Shown here piece by piece: positions 37,846 through 44,681 of a stretch of 64,000 nt of DNA. The position numbers were made by a program, and so were the translations under genes. The notes under the pieces were generated by a model that saw only the letters and a program-made list of their open reading frames with translations, did not search any database and was not told the origin of the DNA. The stretch covers positions 124,001 to 188,000 of the forward strand of contig JACKKB010000004.1 of assembly GCA_020637635.1 (NCBI GenBank). The letters are read 5' to 3'. Numbering within the stretch: the stretch's first letter is position 1; the number at the start of each line of letters is the position of its first letter. Source of the DNA: Albidovulum sp. (GTDB lineage Bacteria > Pseudomonadota > Alphaproteobacteria > Rhodobacterales > Rhodobacteraceae).

Positions 37846-38634
37846 TCAGTCGCTCAGATCGGCGAAGGCGTTCGGGCTCTCGTCGAAGATTACCCGGCTG
37901 TCCTCGACGGTGCCCGCGTCGATGTCGCGCACCTCGACCCTTCCGTCGCCGTAGCCGACCACGACCCGATCGCAGACATCGATGAAAAGCCCGTTCTCGA
38001 CCACCCCCGGCACCTGGTTCAGCACCAGGGCCATGCGCCGCGGCGTGCCGATGCGGCCGAGATGCAGGTCGAGGATGTAGTTGCCCTCGTCGCTGACGAA
38101 GGGCGTATCGCCGCGCATCCTGAGCCGAACCTCGCGGCCGAGGACGTCGAGCGAGACCAGAAGTTCCTCGATCAGCGCCTTGGAGGCCTGCCAGCCGAAG
38201 CGCACCACCTCGACCGGCAGCGGAAAGGCGCCGAGCTGGGCCACTTCCTTGCCGGAATCGGCAATCACGATCATCTGGTCCGAGGCCGTGGCGACGATCT
38301 TTTCGCGCAGATGCGCGCCGCCGCCGCCCTTGATGAGGTTGAGCTCGGGATCGAATTCGTCGGTGCCGTCGATCGTCAGGTCGAGCCAGCGCGCCTGTTC
38401 CAGCGTCACCACCTCGATTCCCTCGGCCCGGGCGAGCCTTGCGGTCGCCTCGGAGGTCGGCACGGCAAGGATGTTCAGACCCTCCTCGCGCACCCTTTCG
38501 CCAAGCGAACGGACCATGAAGGCGGCGGTGGAACCGGTGCCGAGCCCGACCCGCATCCCCTTCTCGACGAATTCGACCGCGCGCCGGGCGGCGGCGTATT
38601 TGGCCTTGTCGACGGGGGAAAGATCGGCGTGCAT
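37846..38634 (-). CDS. rpiA: Ribose-5-phosphate isomerase A
   Basis: 262 residues from ATG 38634. It shows MRVGLGTGSTAAFMV (phosphate loop), DLTIDGTDEFDPELNLIKGGGGAH, with the catalytic Asp and Glu nearby, and GNYILDLH. It interconverts ribose-5-P and ribulose-5-P. Longer upstream frames are chance. It sits 34 bases before gor. Confidence 0.95.
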   Translation of the reverse strand: MHADLSPVDKAKYAAARRAVEFVEKGMRVGLGTGSTAAFMVRSLGERVREEGLNILAVPTSEATARLARAEGIEVVTLEQARWLDLTIDGTDEFDPELNLIKGGGGAHLREKIVATASDQMIVIADSGKEVAQLGAFPLPVEVVRFGWQASKALIEELLVSLDVLGREVRLRMRGDTPFVSDEGNYILDLHLGRIGTPRRMALVLNQVPGVVENGLFIDVCDRVVVGYGDGRVEVRDIDAGTVEDSRVIFDESPNAFADLSD

Positions 38635-39136
38635 GACTCGCTCCGTTTTGGCTGGCTTTCCGGTTATAGGAAAGATGCCCCCGGGGCGCGAGCGGGAATC
38701 GACCCCGGTGGCCCGCCTCGGACCCTGGCCGGCCAATCCCGCGCCTCCCGGGTTTCGCGGCCGGACAGGAGGGCCGCCGATGCCGATGCCATGGGCCATC
38801 CGCCACGCGACGTAGGGCCGGCAGGCCTCCTCGCCCATGCGAAGGATCGGCTCGGCCTCGGGCCCGGCAGGTCTGCCGGTCTGGCGGTGGATGCCGTCCC
38901 GCAGGCCTTTCGCCGCCGACCGGGCGCTCGGCCGGCACCTCCATCGGCGCGATCTCGACCCCTTTCCGGCGACGTTGCCGGCGGGGGCGGCCGATTTCCG
39001 GCGTGCCGAGACCGGCGATCCGCACGCGCTTGACCGCAGGATCGTGCGAGCCCGTGCGTTTCCGCCGAGAAAGGTCGCTTTTTGCCCCGCGCGAACCCGC
39101 CGCACGGCAGATAACAGCTGCGAACAGGATCGCGCC
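38635..39136. other. ~500-base intergenic gap, possibly decayed gene
   Basis: No intact gene. On the minus strand short pieces in different frames look like coding residue, for example AVKRVRIAGLGTPEIGRP (recalling a thermonuclease-type VRIAGxxxPE motif) and, in another frame, EPILRMGEEACRPYVAWRMA. They could be two ends of one broken gene, but I cannot fit a family end to end. The right edge is the leader of the GST gene. Confidence 0.35.
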
Positions 39137-39829
39137 ATGTACCGTCTGCACTTCGCCCCCGACAATGCCTCGCTGATCGTGCGCCTCGCGCTCGAAGAGA
39201 TGGGGCTGGCTTACGAGACACGGCTCGTGGACCGACGCCGGCGGGCGCAGGACAGCGCCGCCTACCGGCGCCTCAATCCCGCCGGGCTGATCCCCACGCT
39301 CGAGACGCCCGACGGCCCCATCGCCGAGACCGGCGCCATCCTGCTCTGGCTCAGCGACCGTCATGGCGCGCTCGCCCCCTCGGTGACAGGCCCGGCCCGC
39401 GCGGCCTACCTGCACTGGCTCTTCTTCACGGCGAACACGCTGCATGCCGATATCCGGCTGCATTTCTACCCCGACCGCCATGCCGGCTCGGACGCCTGCG
39501 TTCCGGCCTTTGCCGCCGCGACCCGGACCCGCATCGCCCGCCATCTCGACATCCTCGAAGGCGTCGCGGCACAGGCTCCGGACTGGCTCGGCGCCGCGGC
39601 GCCGACCGGGCTCGGTTACTATCTCGCCTGTCTCCTGCGCTGGCTCGCCCTCTACCCCGAGGGCGCCACGAACTGGTTTGACCTCGCCACCTGGCCGACA
39701 CTCGCCCGGATTCTCGCCGCGCTCGAAACCCGGCCCGCAGGCCTCGCCGCCGCCCGTGCGGAGGGGCTTGGCCAGACGATCTTCACCCGACCCGCTCTTG
39801 CCGTTCCGCCCGTGGGCAGCGCAACCTGA
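39137..39829 (+). CDS. Glutathione S-transferase family protein
   Basis: 230 residues. The N-terminal thioredoxin-like half has LHFAPDNASLIVRLALEEMG, a cis-Pro area in LNPAGLIPTLE and GPIAETGAILLWL (glutathione gamma-Glu contact). The C-terminal helical domain follows. The substrate is unknown. The ATG at 39137 is preceded by AGGAT. It is followed 10 bases later by sdaA, same direction. Confidence 0.9.
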   Translation: MYRLHFAPDNASLIVRLALEEMGLAYETRLVDRRRRAQDSAAYRRLNPAGLIPTLETPDGPIAETGAILLWLSDRHGALAPSVTGPARAAYLHWLFFTANTLHADIRLHFYPDRHAGSDACVPAFAAATRTRIARHLDILEGVAAQAPDWLGAAAPTGLGYYLACLLRWLALYPEGATNWFDLATWPTLARILAALETRPAGLAAARAEGLGQTIFTRPALAVPPVGSAT

Positions 39830-39839
39830 AAGGATGCCG

Positions 39840-41216
39840 ATGTTTCTCTCCGTCTTCGAGATCTTCAAGGTGGGCGTCGGCCCCTCGTCCTCGCACACGA
39901 TGGGGCCGATGGTGGCCGGCGCAAGGTTCCTCGAGGCGCTGCGCGCGTCGCCCTTCCATCCGAAGGGGTTGAAGGCCACGCTGCACGGCTCGCTTGCCTT
40001 CACCGGCAAGGGCCACGCCACCGACCGCGCCACGGTGCTCGGCCTGGCGGGTTTCCTGCCCGAGACCTATGACCACGCCCGCGCCGAGGCCGCGCTCGCC
40101 GCGATTGCCGAGACCGGAACCGTCACCCCGCCCGGCCTGCCGGAGCTGCGTTTCCGCCCCGAAACAGATCTCGTCTTCGACTTCGACCACCCGCTGACCG
40201 GCCACGCCAACGGCATGGTGCTGATGGCGACCGACGCGCAGGACGACGTGATCCTCAGCGAGATCTACTATTCCATCGGCGGCGGCTTCGTCCTGACCGA
40301 GGCCGAGATCAGCGGCGCGGAAGGCGTGGCTGCCAGGCCCTCGGGCTGCCCCTACCCGTTCCAGAACGCGGCCGAGATGCTGGAGATGGCCGCCGCCTCG
40401 GGCAAGTCGGTGGCGGAGATGAAACGCGCCAACGAGCTGCACTTCCGCACCGCCGCAGAGATCGATGCCGGTATCGCCCGGCTCTGGCAGGTGATGAACG
40501 CATGCATCGACCGTGGTCTTGCGACCGACGGGATCCTGCCCGGCGGGCTGAAGGTGCGCCGGCGCGCCCGTGCGATCCACGAGGCGCTTCTGGCCGAACA
40601 CGGGCTGAACCTGACCGCGCCGCACACGATCAACGACTGGATGAGCGTCTACGCGATGGCGGTGAACGAGGAGAATGCGGCCGGCGGCCAGGTCGTCACC
40701 GCGCCCACGAACGGCGCCGCCGGCGTGCTGCCGGCCGTGATCCGCTACTGGCTCGATCAGGTGCCGGGCGCGGCCCCTTCCAGGATAGGGGATTTCCTGC
40801 TGACGGCGGCAGCGATCGGCGGCATCGTCAAGACCAATGCCTCGATCTCGGGCGCCGAATGCGGTTGCCAGGCCGAGGTCGGCTCGGCCGCCGCGATGGC
40901 CGCGGCCGGCCTCGCCGCCGTCCTCGGCGGCACGCCCGAGCAGGTCGAGAACGCCGCCGAAATCGCGCTCGAGCATCACCTCGGCATGACCTGCGACCCG
41001 GTGAAGGGCCTCGTTCAGGTGCCCTGCATCGAACGCAACGGGCTCGGCGCGATCAAGGCCGTCTCGGCCGCCTCGCTGGCGCTTCGCGGCGACGGCAAGC
41101 ATCTCGTGCCCCTCGATGCCGCGATCGAGACCATGCGCCAGACCGGCCGCGACATGCACGAGAGGTACAAGGAAACCTCGCTCGGCGGTCTCGCGGTCAA
41201 CGTGCCGAACTGCTGA
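39840..41216 (+). CDS. sdaA: L-serine ammonia-lyase
   Basis: 458 residues, single-chain iron-sulfur type. It shows VGVGPSSSHTMGPM, SIGGGFV, and the 4Fe-4S-linked cysteines GAECGCQAEVGSAAAM and GMTCDPVKGLVQVPCIERNG; the C-terminus ends in Cys (NVPNC), typical of the family. It turns serine to pyruvate and ammonia. ATG 39840 fits AAAGG spacing better than 39834. It may be co-transcribed with the GST. Confidence 0.95.
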   Translation: MFLSVFEIFKVGVGPSSSHTMGPMVAGARFLEALRASPFHPKGLKATLHGSLAFTGKGHATDRATVLGLAGFLPETYDHARAEAALAAIAETGTVTPPGLPELRFRPETDLVFDFDHPLTGHANGMVLMATDAQDDVILSEIYYSIGGGFVLTEAEISGAEGVAARPSGCPYPFQNAAEMLEMAAASGKSVAEMKRANELHFRTAAEIDAGIARLWQVMNACIDRGLATDGILPGGLKVRRRARAIHEALLAEHGLNLTAPHTINDWMSVYAMAVNEENAAGGQVVTAPTNGAAGVLPAVIRYWLDQVPGAAPSRIGDFLLTAAAIGGIVKTNASISGAECGCQAEVGSAAAMAAAGLAAVLGGTPEQVENAAEIALEHHLGMTCDPVKGLVQVPCIERNGLGAIKAVSAASLALRGDGKHLVPLDAAIETMRQTGRDMHERYKETSLGGLAVNVPNC

Positions 41217-41219
41217 CGG

Positions 41220-42101
41220 TCATCCCCGCCTGAGCGCCTGAACCGCCCCCGCGCCAACCGAGACCAGCACGATCGCGCCGCCGAGACCCGTCGCGGCTGC
41301 CGGCCGTTCGTGCAGGATCGCCCAGGCGAAGACGATGGAGAAGGGGATCTCGAAGCCGCCGTAGAAGCCGGTCTCGGCCGCGCTGATGCGCCGTGCGCCC
41401 ATGGTGTAGAGCATCACCGCCAGCGCGAAGCTGATCCCGAAGCCGAAGATCCCCGCCCAGGCGCCCGGAGCGACCGCGAAGGGCCGGTCAAGGACCGCGG
41501 CAACCGGAAAGAGCACGATCGCCGACCAGCCGCCGGCCTTCAGGCTCGGCGTCGCGGGCCAGGCACGGATCAGCACCGTGTAGAGCGCGAAAAGCGCCAT
41601 CATCGCAAGCGCCGCGAGATCGCCCTCCGCGCGTTCGGCGCCAAGCCCGCCCGCGACCATCACCGCCACGCCGAAAGCCGAGACGGCGGCCCCGACAAGC
41701 GTGCCGCGCGCCACCGGCACGCCGAGCGCCAGCCGCTCGATCAACGCCGCGGCGAAGGGTGCGAGCGCGTAGATGAGCGTGACATTGGCCACCTGAGTCA
41801 TTCGGAACGCCGCCAGGAAGGCCACGCTTGCCGCCGCCCCGACCAGCGCCACCACCCAGCCGCGCCAGCCCATCGGCTGACGCTCGCCCGCGAGCCACGC
41901 GAAGGCCAGAATGCAGCCGCCTCCGACCACGCCGCGCCAGCCGATGACCTGCCAGAGCGACGCCGGTATGAGCCGCGTGAGCGTGCCGGCAAGCGCGAAG
42001 GGAACGGTCGAGGCCAGCACGAGCGCGATGCCGGCGAGCCGCGACCGTCCGCCCGATGTCGCCGTTTTCATCCGCACCGCGCCGGGGTCCACCCTCTTCA
42101 T
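41220..42101 (-). CDS. EamA-family drug/metabolite transporter
   Basis: 293 residues with about ten membrane segments in two EamA repeats. GSRSRLAGIALVLAS near the start and YGGFEIPFSIVFAWAILHE near the end are EamA-like. The substrate is unknown. ATG 42101 is backed by GGAGG eight bases upstream; an internal Met at residue 11 is less supported. It diverges from the WYL regulator gene with about 85 bases between, so that regulator may control it. Confidence 0.88.
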   Translation of the reverse strand: MKRVDPGAVRMKTATSGGRSRLAGIALVLASTVPFALAGTLTRLIPASLWQVIGWRGVVGGGCILAFAWLAGERQPMGWRGWVVALVGAAASVAFLAAFRMTQVANVTLIYALAPFAAALIERLALGVPVARGTLVGAAVSAFGVAVMVAGGLGAERAEGDLAALAMMALFALYTVLIRAWPATPSLKAGGWSAIVLFPVAAVLDRPFAVAPGAWAGIFGFGISFALAVMLYTMGARRISAAETGFYGGFEIPFSIVFAWAILHERPAAATGLGGAIVLVSVGAGAVQALRRG

Positions 42102-42186
42102 CGCCGCGCCTCCGCCCTACCTCGCCTGACGGCAAGCGATAGGACCGCCCTGTTGCCATCTAGCTGGCAACAGCCTAAGGCGGGCC

Positions 42187-42888
42187 ATGTCGAAACCCCT
42201 GCGCATGCTGGATCTCATCGCCCTTCTGCGCGCGCATCGCCGCGCGCTGACCGCAATGGAGATCGCCGGGCGGCTCGGCGTCTCGCGGCGCACCGTCTAT
42301 CGCGATATTGCCGGCCTTCAGGCGATGGGCGTGCCCATCGACGGTGCCGCGGGGATAGGCTTCCTGCTGCGGCCGGGGTTCGATCTGCCGCCGCTGAACT
42401 TCAGCGCCGAGGAGCTGGAGGCGATCATCGTCGGCCTCTCCCTTCTTCCGCGCACCGGCGACGCCGCGCTCGTCTCGGCCGCGGCTTCGGTCGCGACGAA
42501 GATCGAGGCCGTCCAGCCGCGCCGGCGGGGGAACGTGCCGCTGCCCGCCCCCGGCGCCGGGGTCGTCGCCTCGGGCTGGCACGGGCTGCCGGATACGCGG
42601 ACCGAACCCGCGCTCCTGCGCCGTGCGATCCGCGAGGAACGGCGCCTCGCGATCGCCTACCGGGATGCCGCCGGCACGCTCACCCAGCGCTCGGTCCTGC
42701 CCGTGGCGCTCATCTACTATGTCGATGCCGTCGTGCTTGCCGGCTGGTGCGAGCTGCGCGACGGTTTTCGTCATTTCCGCCTCGACCGGATCGAGGACTG
42801 TCACCTGCCGGGCGGCGGCTTCGCCGGGCGCGGCGCGGCACTGCGCGCCGAGTGGCGCAGGCTCGGCGGGCCGGACGCGCCCGCCTGA
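42187..42888 (+). CDS. WYL-domain HTH regulator (YafY type)
   Basis: 233 residues. An N-terminal winged HTH (RALTAMEIAGRLGVSRRTVY, RDIAGLQAMGVPI) is followed by the C-terminal WYL domain: LAIAYRDAAGTLTQR, LPVALIYYVDAVVLAGWCELR with the Arg-rich ligand-binding loop DGFRHFRLDRI. Family members bind nucleotides or small ligands. It diverges from the EamA gene at 41220 and is followed in the same direction by another EamA gene. Confidence 0.88.
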   Translation: MSKPLRMLDLIALLRAHRRALTAMEIAGRLGVSRRTVYRDIAGLQAMGVPIDGAAGIGFLLRPGFDLPPLNFSAEELEAIIVGLSLLPRTGDAALVSAAASVATKIEAVQPRRRGNVPLPAPGAGVVASGWHGLPDTRTEPALLRRAIREERRLAIAYRDAAGTLTQRSVLPVALIYYVDAVVLAGWCELRDGFRHFRLDRIEDCHLPGGGFAGRGAALRAEWRRLGGPDAPA

Positions 42889-42959
42889 AGCGTCGCTAAC
42901 GCCTCATGAAGGCCGCTTTCCGACTGGACCTCGCGCGCGGGTATGGCTACGCGAGAGCC

Positions 42960-43913
42960 ATGAACCCGACCGACCGCATCCTGCCCGGCGTGGCGCTGAT
43001 GATTGCCTTCTGCATCCTCGCGCCGCTCATCGACGTGGCCTCCAAGCTCGCCGCGCAAGGCGTGCCCGTGGGCGTCATCGTCTTCGGCCGCGGCCTGGTT
43101 CAGGCGGTCCTCATGCTGCCGGTCCTCTTGGTCATGGCGCTGCCGCTGCGCCTGCCCGCCCGCGACCTGCCGCTTGTCACCTTCCGCGCCGCCCTTCTCG
43201 TGGGATCGACCTATTGCTTCGTCGCCGCGGTTCGCGTGATGCCGATCGCCGATGCTCTGGCGATTGTCTTCGTCGAGCCCTTCATCATCCTGCTCATCGG
43301 CAAGATCGCCTTTTCCGAGGAGGTCGGCCCGCGGCGGCTGATGGCCTGCACGGTCGGCTTCGCGGGGTCGCTTCTGGTCATTCAACCCTCTTTCGCGGCC
43401 TTCGGGCCGGTGGCGCTCTTCCCGCTTGGAACGGCGGTCTGCTTTGCGTTCTACATTCTCGTCACGCGGCATCTCTCGCGCCGCCAGCACCCGGTGGCGA
43501 TGCAGTTCCACACCGCCCTTCTGGCCGCGCTTCTCTGCCTGCCGCTCCTGGCGTTCGGCACGGCGGCCGATCTCGCGCCGATCCGCTTCGACCTGCCTCA
43601 GGGGATCTTCTGGCTCTGGTGTTTCTGCGTCGGCCTCGCCGCGACCGTCAGCCACATGGCGATGACCTATGCGCTGAAGCTCGCGCCCTCCTCGACGCTG
43701 GCGCCGCTGCACTATCTCGAGATCGTCACCGCCTCGCTCCTCGGCTATGTCTTCTTCGGCGACTTTCCCGATACGCTCACCTGGACCGGGATCGGCATCA
43801 TCGTCGCTTCCGGGCTCTACATCATCTTCCGCGAGCGCCGTCTCGCGCGCGCGGAACGCGCCCCTGTCACGGCCAGCGCTCTGACCCCGCCAGCGCCGCA
43901 ACCGCCGCTCTGA
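42960..43913 (+). CDS. EamA-family transporter
   Basis: 317 residues from ATG 42960, about ten membrane helices in two EamA repeats, with TYCFVAAVRVMPIADALAIV and LAPLHYLEIVTASLLGYVFFG. The substrate is unknown. An alternative start at 42906 adds 18 residues and lacks a ribosome site. Its 3' end overlaps the convergent thiamine pyrophosphokinase by 47 bases. Confidence 0.88.
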   Translation: MNPTDRILPGVALMIAFCILAPLIDVASKLAAQGVPVGVIVFGRGLVQAVLMLPVLLVMALPLRLPARDLPLVTFRAALLVGSTYCFVAAVRVMPIADALAIVFVEPFIILLIGKIAFSEEVGPRRLMACTVGFAGSLLVIQPSFAAFGPVALFPLGTAVCFAFYILVTRHLSRRQHPVAMQFHTALLAALLCLPLLAFGTAADLAPIRFDLPQGIFWLWCFCVGLAATVSHMAMTYALKLAPSSTLAPLHYLEIVTASLLGYVFFGDFPDTLTWTGIGIIVASGLYIIFRERRLARAERAPVTASALTPPAPQPPL

Positions 43914-44541
43914 GCGCCGAGGCCGGCAGGATCGCCAGAAGCGACGGCCGGTCGGCGGTGAACTCGACCGGGCCCAGCGCCTCGTTCGAGGTTCCGAGCC
44001 GCCCGTCGGGCGCCAGCACCAGCCCGTCGATCGGCCAGCGCAACCCGAGGCTCCGCCCGCGCACCTCCGCGAGGGGGAAGAGCGAGACCCGCGTGCCGCG
44101 AGGAAGTTCGATCGCGATCCGCGGAGGCGCGAGGAAGACGATCTCGTCGGGCCCGAGAAGCAGGCAGCGGCGCGCCGGATAGCGCGTCAGCACCGCGAGC
44201 GCGGCCAGCAGGTGATCGAGCCTTCCGCCGGTGAACCCGACCCCGATGACCAGCGGCGCGGCGATCCGCGTCAGACATTTCTCGAAATCCGTGGAGATCT
44301 GCTCGGGCACTTCCAGGATCCGGTCGGGGGGCAGCGCCGCACGCGCCGCGTCGCCCAGCGAATCAAGGTCGCCGATAACCGCCTCCGGCATGAGGCCCGC
44401 CGCCAGCGCCACATTGGCGCCACCATCCGCCGCTACAAGCCGGGGTGCGAGTTCGAGGGCCCGTGCCAGAGCCGGCGCCACGGGTTCGGCTGCGCCAAGC
44501 AGGGTAACGGGTTCATCAGAGTGGATAATCTCGGTCTCCAT
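43867..44541 (-). CDS. Thiamine pyrophosphokinase
   Basis: 224 residues. Family boxes: VAADGGANVAL, IGDLDSLGDAAR, QISTDFEKCLTRI and VGFTGGRLDHLLAAL (metal and ATP binding). It turns thiamine into thiamine pyrophosphate. The C-terminal domain is regular. The gene overlaps the convergent EamA gene by 47 bases, so each ends inside the other. Confidence 0.9.
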   Translation of the reverse strand: METEIIHSDEPVTLLGAAEPVAPALARALELAPRLVAADGGANVALAAGLMPEAVIGDLDSLGDAARAALPPDRILEVPEQISTDFEKCLTRIAAPLVIGVGFTGGRLDHLLAALAVLTRYPARRCLLLGPDEIVFLAPPRIAIELPRGTRVSLFPLAEVRGRSLGLRWPIDGLVLAPDGRLGTSNEALGPVEFTADRPSLLAILPASALRAAVAALAGSERWP

Positions 44542-44612
44542 TGGATGATTGATGCCGAATATGGCGGGAAGTCACAATCGTGGCCCGAAAGAATCCTTGT
44601 TTTCACCCGCTT

Positions 44613-44640
44613 TTGTCCACGCTCGCGCACCAGATAGGAT
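44613..44640 (+). promoter_or_regulatory. Possible promoter of the acidic repeat protein gene
   Basis: TTGTCC (44613-44618) and TAGGAT (44635-44640) are 16 bases apart, 42 bases before the ATG at 44682. The boxes fit a sigma-70 shape moderately and lie outside any gene. Confidence 0.35.
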
Positions 44641-44681
44641 GAAACCTGTGCCCAAAGGCAATGAAAGAAAGCGAGCGTCCC

